From Mangrovicella endophytica (lineage in GTDB: Bacteria > Pseudomonadota > Alphaproteobacteria > Rhizobiales > Rhizobiaceae): a stretch of 64,000 nt of DNA. The notes beneath the pieces were generated by a model that worked only from the letters and a program-made list of their open reading frames with translations, was not told where the DNA came from and searched no databases. Positions 8,801 through 16,320 of this stretch are shown here, piece after piece. How positions within the stretch are numbered: the first letter of the stretch is position 1; the number at the start of each line of letters is the position of its first letter. The DNA is taken from positions 186,001-250,000 of the forward strand of contig NZ_PKMZ01000001.1 in the NCBI RefSeq assembly GCF_002893625.1, given 5' to 3'. The translations under genes and the position numbers were made by a program.

Positions 8801-9820
8801 TCAGGGGGTGGATTGGGCATGGCGGCGCCGCCTGGCGAAGGCGCCGAAGACATTCGGCTCGGCCGTGCCGAACAGGCCGGACGGGCGGAAGATCAGGACG
8901 AGGATGACGCCGACGGCGACGATGATCTGGCTGGCGCCGAAGAGGCCCGCGGCCTCCTCGATCGGCCGCAGCCATTCGGTCGACAGCGTCAGCACGACGG
9001 CGGCGATCGCCGCGCCGGCGATGGAGCCGGTGCCGCCGAGCACCACCATGACAATGAGCTGGAAGCCGAGAAGAATGGAGAAGGAACCCGGCGCAATCAG
9101 CGTGACGAGATGCGCCCAGAGACCGCCCGCAACGCCGGCGAAGAAGGCGCCGAGGGCGAAGGAGAGGACACGGGTGCGCGCCACCTTCACTCCGAGGCTT
9201 GCGGCGGCGAGCTCGTTCTCGCGGATCGCCAGCATGGTGCGGCCAAGCGAGGAGTGCTTTACGCGCCAGCAGGTCAGAAGCGTCAGCACCAGGACGAGAT
9301 AGACCCACCAGACATTGGTGACCGGCGGCAGGCCGGCGAGACCGAGGGCGCCGCGGGTGATGCCCGGCAGGTTCACGGCGAAGCTCTGGACGATGAAGAT
9401 GAGGCCGAGGGTGGCCACCGCCAGATAATGTCCGCGCAGGCGGAGCACGGGAATGCCGACGATGACGGCAGCCAGCGCCGCCACGAGACCGCCGGCTGTC
9501 AGGGAGGCGGCAAACGGCCATTCATGGGCCGCGAGGATCGAGGGCAGATCGCGCAGCATCGCTGTCTTGCGCGTGGCCGGCATGGTCAGGATGGCCGTGA
9601 CATAGCCGCCGATCGTCATGAAGGCGGGATGGCCGAGCGAAAACAGACCGGTGAAGCCGTTGGTGATGTTCAGGCTGACGGCGAGGATGACGTTGATGCC
9701 GACGAACTGGAGGATCGTCAGGCTGTAGGGATCGAGCGACAGGGTCGCGGCGTAGAGCAGCGCCGCACCGATGCCGACGGGGAGCGCGAAACGCAGGAGG
9801 AACGCGGCTGGGGCGCTCAT
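8801..9820 (-). CDS. livM: Branched-chain amino acid-type ABC permease, LivM-like
   Basis: A 339-residue inner-membrane permease with about ten hydrophobic segments. The LivM family block GFTGLFSLGHPAFMTIGGYVTAIL is spread over residues about 56-79, and the cytoplasmic-loop motif AIRENELAAASLGV follows. The last 20 residues are Arg-rich (FGAFARRRRH). The ATG at 9820 overlaps the livH stop by four bases (ATGA), so the two permeases are translationally coupled. It forms the membrane channel with the LivH-like protein and is energised by the LivG/LivF ATPases encoded upstream. The symbol reflects family membership, not a proven leucine substrate. Confidence 0.9.
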   Translation of the reverse strand: MSAPAAFLLRFALPVGIGAALLYAATLSLDPYSLTILQFVGINVILAVSLNITNGFTGLFSLGHPAFMTIGGYVTAILTMPATRKTAMLRDLPSILAAHEWPFAASLTAGGLVAALAAVIVGIPVLRLRGHYLAVATLGLIFIVQSFAVNLPGITRGALGLAGLPPVTNVWWVYLVLVLTLLTCWRVKHSSLGRTMLAIRENELAAASLGVKVARTRVLSFALGAFFAGVAGGLWAHLVTLIAPGSFSILLGFQLIVMVVLGGTGSIAGAAIAAVVLTLSTEWLRPIEEAAGLFGASQIIVAVGVILVLIFRPSGLFGTAEPNVFGAFARRRRHAQSTP

Positions 9821-10713
9821 GCGCGCGTCTCCGTCGACTTGCCGATGAGCCCGTTCGGCATGACCAGCAGCACCAGGATCAGCGCCGCGAAGACGAAGGC
9901 GTTACGGAAGGCGGAGAATTCCGACGGCAGCAGGCCGACGAAGAGCACCTCCGCAAGGCCGAGCACGAAGCCGCCGAGGACGGCGCCGGAGATCGAGCCG
10001 ACACCCCCGATCACTGCTGCGACAAAGGCTTTAAGGCCCGGTACCGTACCCATCAGCGGGCTGATCTGCCCGTATTTGGCGCCCCACATGAGGCCGGCGA
10101 CCGCCGCGAGCGCGCTGCCGATGGCAAAGGCAAGCGCGATCATCCGGTCGATGTTGATGCCCATCAGGCGGGCCACGCCGTAATTCTCGGCGGTGGCCCG
10201 CATCGCCATTCCGGTGCGGGTGAAGCGCACGAAGCCGACAAGCGCTGCCGTCAGGACGAGCGCCAGCACGATAATGGCGATGTCGACGACGCGCACCGAA
10301 ATCGATCCGAGCGGCACGAGCGCGCCGAGCCATGCCGGGATGGCGAAGGTGCGCGGCTGTGCCGTGATGGTCATGACGGCCAGGTTTTCGAGGATGATCG
10401 CCACCGCCAGCGAGGCGATGAAGCCCGTGACCTGCGGTGCGCCGCGCATCGGGCGGAAGGCGGCTCGTTCGACGAGGAGCCCGACAAGCGCGCCGGCCAG
10501 GAGCACGACCAGCACGGCGAGGGGAAAGGGCAGGGCAGCGATCGCGATGCTGCCCAGCGCCGCAAAGGCGCCGACGGCAAAGATGTCGCCATGGGCGAAG
10601 TTGATGAGACGCACGATGCCGTAGATCATCGAGAAGCCGATGGCGATCAGCGCATACATGGCGCCGAGCACGAGGCCGTTGACGATCTGCGACAGGAGAT
10701 AGGCGCCGGTCAT
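9817..10713 (-). CDS. livH: Branched-chain amino acid-type ABC permease, LivH-like
   Basis: A 298-residue integral membrane permease. The N-terminus NGLVLGAMYALIAIGFSMIYGIVRLINFAHG (in outline) is the diagnostic LivH block, and TGMAMRATAENYGVARLMGIN is the coupling-loop segment. About eight transmembrane helices are visible. A GGAG element lies eight bases before the ATG at 10713. It sits 17 bases after livF and overlaps livM by four bases. It pairs with LivM to form the channel of the HAAT-type importer at 7.6-12.3 kb. Confidence 0.91.
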   Translation of the reverse strand: MTGAYLLSQIVNGLVLGAMYALIAIGFSMIYGIVRLINFAHGDIFAVGAFAALGSIAIAALPFPLAVLVVLLAGALVGLLVERAAFRPMRGAPQVTGFIASLAVAIILENLAVMTITAQPRTFAIPAWLGALVPLGSISVRVVDIAIIVLALVLTAALVGFVRFTRTGMAMRATAENYGVARLMGINIDRMIALAFAIGSALAAVAGLMWGAKYGQISPLMGTVPGLKAFVAAVIGGVGSISGAVLGGFVLGLAEVLFVGLLPSEFSAFRNAFVFAALILVLLVMPNGLIGKSTETRA

Positions 10714-10730
10714 CGAGCAGCTCCGGTCAT

Positions 10731-11456
10731 TCAGGCGGCTCCGAGATAGGCGCGGCGCACGCTCGGATCTTCGGCGAGATCGCGGCCTGTGCCCTGGAGG
10801 ACGATGGAGCCGGCTTCGAGCACGTAGGCGCGGTCGGCGATGTCGAGCGCCATGGCGGCGTTCTGCTCGACCAGGAGCACGGTCACCCCCTCGTCGCGGA
10901 TGCGCTCGAGAATATCGAAAATCTGCTCCACGAGGCGCGGCGCAAGCCCGAGCGAGGGCTCGTCGAGGAGGAGGAGTTTCGGGCGGCTCATCAGCGCGCG
11001 GCCGATCGCGAGCATCATCTGCTCGCCACCCGACAGCCGATCGCCGGGAACGCCGGCGCGCTCCTTCAGGATGGGGAAGAGCCGGTGGATATCGGCGACG
11101 TCGCTGGCAATGCCCTCGCGGTCGCGCCGCAGGAATGCGCCAATGGCCAGATTCTCGGCCACCGACAGGTTCGCGAAGATCTGCCGTCCCTCGGGGCAGT
11201 GCGAAACGCCGGCGGCGACGATCGCCTCGGCCTTCATCGCCGACAGCTCGACGGGCGCCGCATCCGGTTCAGCGGCGAAGCGAACCGTGCCAGAGCGCGG
11301 ACGCAGAAGCCCGGAGATGGTCGCGAGCGTCGTCGTCTTGCCGGCGCCGTTGGCTCCGATCAGTGCGACGATCTCGCCGCGCCGCACTTCGAGGCTCGCG
11401 CCGCGCAGGGCGTGCGTGCCGCCGCGCCGGACGTGGATGTCGTCAACCCACAGCAT
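10731..11456 (-). CDS. livF: ABC transporter ATP-binding protein, LivF-like
   Basis: A 241-residue ABC ATPase. It has Walker A GANGAGKT, signature LSGGEQMML and Walker B LLLLDEPSLGLAP, and the EQNAAMALDIADRAYVLEAG ending is characteristic of LivF. The start at 11456 (MLWVDD) is chosen because GGAGG sits six bases upstream; ATG at 11462 would place the site directly against the codon. The gene overlaps the end of livG by 14 bases. It works with LivG as the ATPase pair of the importer. Confidence 0.9.
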   Translation of the reverse strand: MLWVDDIHVRRGGTHALRGASLEVRRGEIVALIGANGAGKTTTLATISGLLRPRSGTVRFAAEPDAAPVELSAMKAEAIVAAGVSHCPEGRQIFANLSVAENLAIGAFLRRDREGIASDVADIHRLFPILKERAGVPGDRLSGGEQMMLAIGRALMSRPKLLLLDEPSLGLAPRLVEQIFDILERIRDEGVTVLLVEQNAAMALDIADRAYVLEAGSIVLQGTGRDLAEDPSVRRAYLGAA

Positions 11457-12267
11457 GGACATCCTCCGGCCCCCGCTGCCGACCGCCCTTGCGGCCATGG
11501 CCGAGATAAGCCTCGACGACCCGCTGATCGGCGCGAATCTCGGCCGGCGTACCCTGTGCCAGCATATTGCCCTGGTTGATCACGACGAGCCGCTGACAGA
11601 TGCCCATCACCATCTTCATGTCGTGCTCGACGAGAAGGATGGTGATGCCAAGCTCGCGGTGGAGCCGCGCGATCGTGGCGCCGAGATCGGCGGTCTCATA
11701 GGGGTTCATGCCGGCGGTTGGCTCATCCAGCAGCAGGAGGCGCGGATCGCTGGCGAGCGCACGGGCAAACTCGACCTTGCGCTGGTCGCCGTAAGGCAGG
11801 CCACCGACGCGCTCTGCCGCCCGCCCGCTCAGGCCCAGAATGTCGAGAACCGCCATGGCGCGCTGCCGGATTTCGGCCTCGGCGCGCGCGGCGGCCCGTA
11901 GCCCCAGCACAGTCGCGAGGAAGCCCGGCCCCCGCTTGCGGTGCAGGCCGACCATGACGTTGTCGACCACAGGAAGGTCGTTGAAAAGGCGGATGTTCTG
12001 GAAGGTGCGCGCCATGCCGAGCGCGGCATTCGTCTCCGGGGCGTTGCCGGTGACGTCGGCGCCGCCGAAGGTAATGCGCCCTTCGCTCGGTTTCAGGATG
12101 CCGGTGACGATGTTGAAGGCGGTGGTCTTGCCTGAACCATTCGGGCCGATCAGGCCAACCAGATCGCCCTCGTTCAACGCGAAGTCGATACCGTTCAGCG
12201 CCCGCACGCCGCCGAAATTCTTGGCGAGCCGTTCAACCTTCAGGAGCGGAGCGGGCGAAATCTGCAT
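11443..12267 (-). CDS. livG: ABC transporter ATP-binding protein, LivG-like
   Basis: A 274-residue ABC ATPase. It shows Walker A GPNGSGKT, the LivG block ARTFQNIRLFNDLPVVDNVMVG and a degenerate signature LPYGDQRKVEFARAL (the usual LivG form, without SGG). Walker B is LLLLDEPTAGMNP, and LLVEHDMKMVMGICQRLVVINQG is typical of LivG. It is the first gene of the ten-gene minus-strand run that ends at 3147; no gap between genes exceeds 67 bases. The last residues (RKGGRQRGPEDV) extend past the family norm because the stop lies inside livF. The promoter should lie in 12268-12419. Confidence 0.9.
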   Translation of the reverse strand: MQISPAPLLKVERLAKNFGGVRALNGIDFALNEGDLVGLIGPNGSGKTTAFNIVTGILKPSEGRITFGGADVTGNAPETNAALGMARTFQNIRLFNDLPVVDNVMVGLHRKRGPGFLATVLGLRAAARAEAEIRQRAMAVLDILGLSGRAAERVGGLPYGDQRKVEFARALASDPRLLLLDEPTAGMNPYETADLGATIARLHRELGITILLVEHDMKMVMGICQRLVVINQGNMLAQGTPAEIRADQRVVEAYLGHGRKGGRQRGPEDVHAVG

Positions 12268-12419
12268 CGACCTCGTAGCCGAAAGCCGCGCTCGGGCGGC
12301 ATTGATTTTTCATCTGTTAGATCGCTACCATGCAGATACCATTTGTTACAAGGGCGCAAATGCCTTAAAAACGCACCTGCTCACGGATTGAGCGTTTGCA
12401 GGTCGAGGGGGGTCGTGCA
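12268..12419. promoter_or_regulatory. Divergent control region between livG operon and hydrolase-epimerase pair
   Basis: This 152-base gap separates two divergent transcripts and is AT-richer than its surroundings. It holds a perfect TTGTTACAA palindrome at 12343-12351 and a direct repeat TACCAT at 12326-12331 and 12337-12342, eleven bases apart. Either could be an operator for the RpiR protein encoded in the operon. I found no confident -35/-10 pair. That it carries both promoters follows from gene layout; the binding sites are guesses. Confidence 0.45.
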
Positions 12420-13070
12420 ATGACGCAGTCATGGAGCCGTGAGGTTCCGCTGGAGCCGCACCAGTCTGCGTTGCTCTTCATCGACGTCCAGAACTACGCA
12501 GTTCATCGCGATGGCGCCGAGTTCAAGGAAGGCGGCGGCTCGTCGTCGGAGCGCTTTCGCTACTATCTCGAACGGTTGGAAAGCCTCGCCCTGCCGAACA
12601 TGACGCGGCTTCAGGCGGGTTTCCGGAGAGCCGGGATCGAGGTGCTCTACACCGTCATCGAGAACCTGACAGCCGATGGGCGCGACCGGAGCCTCGACTA
12701 CAAGATCTCCGGCATCGACGTGCCGAAAGGCTCCTGGGACGGCCAAGTGCATGCGGCGATCGAGCCAGGCCCCGACGAGATCGTCATTCGCAAGACCTCG
12801 TCCTCCGTCTTCATCTCAACGAATATCGACTATGTCCTGCGCAATCTGGGCGTGCGGCAGCTGGTGATGTGCGGCGTCGTGTCGGACCAGTGCGTCGAAT
12901 CGGCCGTGCGCGATGCCTGCGATCTCGGCTACCTCGTGACGCTCGTGCCCGATGCCTGCGCGACCTACTCGCCCGAGCGGCAGGAGGCGAGCGTGAAGGC
13001 GATCGCCGGCTATTGCCGCCAGCGCGACACCGACGCGCTGCTGGCGGAACTGGCTGATATCGGCCGATGA
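12420..13070 (+). CDS. Cysteine hydrolase, isochorismatase-like family (copy 2)
   Basis: A 216-residue isochorismatase-fold hydrolase with catalytic Asp22 (LLFIDVQN), Lys125 (VIRKTSSSVF) and Cys158 (SDQCVES). The start at 12420 follows GAGGGGGG; an upstream TTG at 12396 is possible but lacks a site. It is a clear paralogue of the enzyme at 3147-3773, with the same ENLT.DGRDRSLDYK and PKGSWD segments, but a longer N-terminal loop (residues about 26-46). Its stop overlaps the start of the epimerase gene as ATGA, so the two are coupled. The pair is divergent from the livG operon and likely part of the same pathway. Confidence 0.86.
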   Translation: MTQSWSREVPLEPHQSALLFIDVQNYAVHRDGAEFKEGGGSSSERFRYYLERLESLALPNMTRLQAGFRRAGIEVLYTVIENLTADGRDRSLDYKISGIDVPKGSWDGQVHAAIEPGPDEIVIRKTSSSVFISTNIDYVLRNLGVRQLVMCGVVSDQCVESAVRDACDLGYLVTLVPDACATYSPERQEASVKAIAGYCRQRDTDALLAELADIGR

Positions 13071-14005
13071 GCGACCAGCCGTCCCGTCCGCTCGGCCGCG
13101 TGCTTCTGACCGGCGCGCGCGGCTTCCTCGGCACCGCGGTGCGCGAACGCTTGCAGAGCGAGGGCGTCGATTTCGTCGCCGCTGACATCGGCGGAGGCGC
13201 GGCGGGAGACGCCGTCGTGCCGTGCGACCTGATGCGGCCCGAAGAGATCGCAGCTCTCTTTGTCGGCGCGCCCTTCGACACGGTGCTGCATTGCGGCGCT
13301 GTGTCGGGTCCGATGGTTCTCGCCGACCGCCCCGCGGACATCTGGCGCATCAATGCGCAAGCCACGGCAGAACTCCTCGAGGCCGCGCGGCAAAGCGGCG
13401 CCGGCCGTGTCGTGGTCTGCTCCTCCGTGGAGATCTATGGCGCGCGCCGCCGCGGCGTCCTGAACGAGGATTCGCCACCTGACCCGCCGGGCGTCTATGG
13501 GGCGAGCAAGCTGGGGGCTGAGGCGGCCGTGCTCGGCTATGCCCACGGGCAAGGCCTCGACACGCTGGCGATCCGCCTTGGCTGGATCTACGGCCCCGGA
13601 CGAACGACGCCGACGATGCTCGATGCGCTGCTGCGGGCGGCAGTGGAGGGGCAGGCCTTCGAGATCACCGGCCATCCGGCCGATTCGACGCATTATCTTT
13701 ACCTGGACGATGCGGTGTCCGGCCTTCTGGCCGCCGCATGTGCAGCCGCGCCGACGTCCCGCATCTTCAACATCGTCGGGCCGGAAGGCCAGACCCTCGG
13801 TGACGTGGTCGACGCCGTTCGGCGGCTGCGTCCGGAGAGCCGGATCGCCTTTGCCAATGCGGAGCGCTCGGCGGAGGGGCCGGACGGATACGCGTCGCGC
13901 CGCGCCGCCGAGGAGCTTCGTTTCCGGGCCAGTGTCAGCCTGGATGACGGGCTAGCTCGTACGATGCGAGCCCTTGCACCGCCTGCGACAACCTCTGATG
14001 GCTGA
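13067..14005 (+). CDS. NAD-dependent epimerase/dehydratase family protein
   Basis: A 312-residue extended SDR. The nucleotide-binding motif is TGARGFLG (Gly16, Gly19, Gly22) and the active-site pair is Tyr144 and Lys148 (YGASK). Ser124-Ser125 in VVCSSVEIYG is the partner serine region. Members convert nucleotide sugars or reduce/isomerise small sugar-like substrates. It overlaps the cysteine hydrolase stop by four bases and ends before the convergent LacI gene at 14058. A role in the same catabolic pathway as the livG operon is inferred from coupling; the substrate is unknown. Confidence 0.85.
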   Translation: MSDQPSRPLGRVLLTGARGFLGTAVRERLQSEGVDFVAADIGGGAAGDAVVPCDLMRPEEIAALFVGAPFDTVLHCGAVSGPMVLADRPADIWRINAQATAELLEAARQSGAGRVVVCSSVEIYGARRRGVLNEDSPPDPPGVYGASKLGAEAAVLGYAHGQGLDTLAIRLGWIYGPGRTTPTMLDALLRAAVEGQAFEITGHPADSTHYLYLDDAVSGLLAAACAAAPTSRIFNIVGPEGQTLGDVVDAVRRLRPESRIAFANAERSAEGPDGYASRRAAEELRFRASVSLDDGLARTMRALAPPATTSDG

Positions 14006-14057
14006 TCTGCGTCGCCCGTCGACGCTGATCAGCGGGAGGCGCCGAAGTGCGCTCGGC

Positions 14058-15080
14058 TCATGCCGAGTCCCGCATCACCAGGCGGGCCGGGAGACGCAAC
14101 TCCTCGCCTGAATGAGTTGTCGGATCCTGCAGGAGAGCCAGTAGAAGCTCGGTGCTGCGCTCGGCGATTGCCACCGTGTCCTGCGCCGCCGTGGTCAGCG
14201 GAGGGCATGCGTAGCGGCTCAGCGGATGATCGTCATGGCCGGCGATCCTGAGATCGCTGTCGCTGCCCCGGCCTACCCTCAGGCGATGTTGATAGGCAGC
14301 GGCCATGGCGCCGAAGGCCATCCGGTCATTGGCGCAGAGAAGGCAGCGGGTCTGCAGGCCGGGACCCTGGAGGAGGCGCTGTACCGTCCGGAAGCCGAGC
14401 TCTTCGAAGTTCCAGGTGGTCTCGTCGGCGCCGATAAGGATCGGCGCCAGCCCGAAGCGCTCCAGCGCCTCGACATAGGCGGCCTTCCGCTCCGCGGCAT
14501 TGCCATTGACTGCCGGCATTTCGAGGAAGGCGGGGTGTTCTCCCGTTCGGCAGAGATATTCGGCGACGAGCGTCATGCTCTGCCTGTTGTCGGTGCCGAC
14601 GAAGGGGGCACTGCCGTCGAGCCGCGAGTCGAAGAAGACCATCGGAATATCGCCGCGAAGGCTTTCCAGCGCTTCCGCGTCCGTCTGCGAGCCGAGCGGC
14701 GCCACCAGTGCCCCCGCAACCTTCAGCGACATGAGGGTCTCGACCGCGCGCGCCTCCAGATCCGCTGCGCCGTGCGAGGAGATGACGATCGGCCAGAAAC
14801 CGGCCGCTACGCAGCGCAATTCCATCTGCCGCACGAGCTCGGCATAGAAGGGATCGGTGATGTGCGGCACGATGATGCCGATGGCGCGCGTCTGCTTCCG
14901 GTTGAGGTTGCGAGCAAAGAGGTTCGGACGATAGTCGAACCTCTTCAGCGCCGCCTCGATGCGGTGACGCGTCGTCTCCCGCACGCTGGCCGGATCGTCG
15001 AAATATTTGGAGAGGGTCGGACGGGAGATGCCGCTCGCTTGCGCGAACTCCTCCATGCTTCGGAACCGCTCGCGGCTCAT
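14058..15080 (-). CDS. LacI-family transcriptional regulator
   Basis: A 340-residue LacI/GalR-type repressor. It has an N-terminal helix-turn-helix (MEEFAQASGISRPTLSKYFDDPASV), the hinge DYRPNLFARNLNRKQTRAIGIIVP, and a periplasmic-binding-protein-like effector domain to the end. It uses GISRPTLSKYF instead of the commoner GVSxxTVSRVLN. It is divergent from the PfkB kinase gene at 15382, with an intergenic TTTACGCGCGTAAA palindrome of the form LacI proteins bind. It most likely represses the kinase/GatZ-like pair and itself, with a sugar or sugar phosphate as inducer. Confidence 0.9.
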   Translation of the reverse strand: MSRERFRSMEEFAQASGISRPTLSKYFDDPASVRETTRHRIEAALKRFDYRPNLFARNLNRKQTRAIGIIVPHITDPFYAELVRQMELRCVAAGFWPIVISSHGAADLEARAVETLMSLKVAGALVAPLGSQTDAEALESLRGDIPMVFFDSRLDGSAPFVGTDNRQSMTLVAEYLCRTGEHPAFLEMPAVNGNAAERKAAYVEALERFGLAPILIGADETTWNFEELGFRTVQRLLQGPGLQTRCLLCANDRMAFGAMAAAYQHRLRVGRGSDSDLRIAGHDDHPLSRYACPPLTTAAQDTVAIAERSTELLLALLQDPTTHSGEELRLPARLVMRDSA

Positions 15081-15191
15081 CGATCGATCCGCCGCTGTGT
15101 CATCAACCGCATCGTACCTTGTTCGCCACTCCGCCTCGCGAAGCCGTAGCTGCTCACGCGAGCGTAAACCTGCCGAGCACCAGCCACAATG

Positions 15192-15205
15192 TTTACGCGC
15201 GTAAA
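15192..15205. promoter_or_regulatory. Candidate LacI-family operator (perfect palindrome)
   Basis: TTTACGCGCGTAAA is a perfect 14-base palindrome with a central CG, the symmetry typical of LacI/GalR operators. It lies in the 301-base gap between the LacI gene (start 15080) and the kinase gene (start 15382). A related half-site, GCGTAAAC, occurs near 15162-15169. A possible promoter reading toward the kinase follows: TTGACG at 15214-15219 and CTACGT at 15237-15242, with 17 bases between. The palindrome is seen directly; the role is inferred. The rest of 15081-15381 shows no gene. Confidence 0.6.
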
Positions 15206-15381
15206 TTTCAGAATTGACGCGCTTTGGGTTCAGGGCCTACGTCTAAGGCTGAATAGGGTACGAGGCCCAGCAGGAACGCCGCCGTCGCTCTCAGCGCGGC
15301 TGCTTCAACGGAGAAGCAGCCGATGCGATTGAAAGCAGGCGATGAAGAATTGCGTCAGCATCCCGGCCGATGAAGGCATCC

Positions 15382-16320
15382 ATGCGCAAGATTGTCACTG
15401 CCGGCGAGATCCTCGTGGAGATCATGGCGGCCGAGATCGACCAGAGCTTCATGACGCCCGGACCGCTGATCGGGCCGTTCCCCTCCGGCGCACCGGCGAT
15501 CTTCATCGATCAGGCGGGCCGCCTCGGACAGCCGGCCGCTATCATCTCCAGCGTCGGCGCCGATGACTTCGGCCGGCTGAATATCCTGCGGCTGCAGGAG
15601 AGCGGTGTCGACACGTCCGCTATCGCCATCCACGAGGGTGCCGCCACGGGCAGCGCCTTCGTGCGCTACGGCCGCGACGGCGACCGGAACTTCGTCTTCA
15701 ACATCCAGAACAGCGCCTGCGGTCTGATCAGGCTCGATCCGGCCGCCCGTGCGCTGATCGCCACGGCCGACCACTTCCACGTGACTGGCTCCTCGCTCTT
15801 TTCCGAACGGGTGATCGATATCGTCAAGTCCGGCATCGATGCCGTCAAGGCGAGGGGCGGCACGGTGTCCTTCGATCCCAATATCCGCAAGGAGATCCTG
15901 GACACGCCCGGCATGCGCGAAGCGCTCGACTTCGTGCTGGCCCGCGCCGACATCTTTCTGCCGAGTGGCGACGAGCTCTTCCTCTTTGCGCAGGCGCTGG
16001 ACGAAGCGGGCGCCGCGGCGGAGATCCTTGCACGCGGCGTGGCCGCCGTGGTGGTGAAGAAGGGTGCCGCGGGCGCCGTCTGCTATGAGGCGCGGGGCGC
16101 GGTCGATGCACCGGCCTTCCCTGTCGAGGAAGTCGACCCGACCGGCGCCGGCGACTGCTTCAGCGCCGGCTTCGTCAGCTTCTGGCTGCGCGGCGAAGGC
16201 ATCGAGCGCGCCCTCCGGCTGGCCAATGCCTGCGGCGCGCTGGCGGTGACGAAAAAGGGGCCGATGGCTGGCACGCCGACGCTCGTCGAAGTCGAGACCT
16301 TCATGGAGAGCCGAGCATGA
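15382..16320 (+). CDS. PfkB-family carbohydrate kinase, possible tagatose kinase
   Basis: A 312-residue ribokinase/PfkB-family kinase. The C-terminal signature VDPTGAGDCFSAGF carries the catalytic base Asp258 with its GAGD anion hole. The N-terminal half has the sugar-binding lid segment (GPLIGPFPSGAPAIFIDQAG) and GSALFVRYG-like strands. The start at 15382 follows AAGG by five bases; ATG at 15370 is the alternative. It overlaps the GatZ/KbaZ-like gene by four bases (ATGA). In Agrobacterium, as I recall, a similar kinase and GatZ homologue phosphorylate tagatose and epimerise tagatose 6-phosphate. This pair may do the same. The specific substrate is inferred from the neighbour. Confidence 0.82.
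   Translation: MRKIVTAGEILVEIMAAEIDQSFMTPGPLIGPFPSGAPAIFIDQAGRLGQPAAIISSVGADDFGRLNILRLQESGVDTSAIAIHEGAATGSAFVRYGRDGDRNFVFNIQNSACGLIRLDPAARALIATADHFHVTGSSLFSERVIDIVKSGIDAVKARGGTVSFDPNIRKEILDTPGMREALDFVLARADIFLPSGDELFLFAQALDEAGAAAEILARGVAAVVVKKGAAGAVCYEARGAVDAPAFPVEEVDPTGAGDCFSAGFVSFWLRGEGIERALRLANACGALAVTKKGPMAGTPTLVEVETFMESRA

Noticed and set aside
14023-14034. CGCTGATCAGCG, a perfect 12-base palindrome between convergent genes
   Set aside because: It has no loop and no promoter nearby, and it lies between two gene ends; likely chance in GC-rich sequence.
15370-15381. Upstream ATG for the PfkB kinase
   Set aside because: AAGG lies between the two ATGs and is well spaced only for the second (15382).
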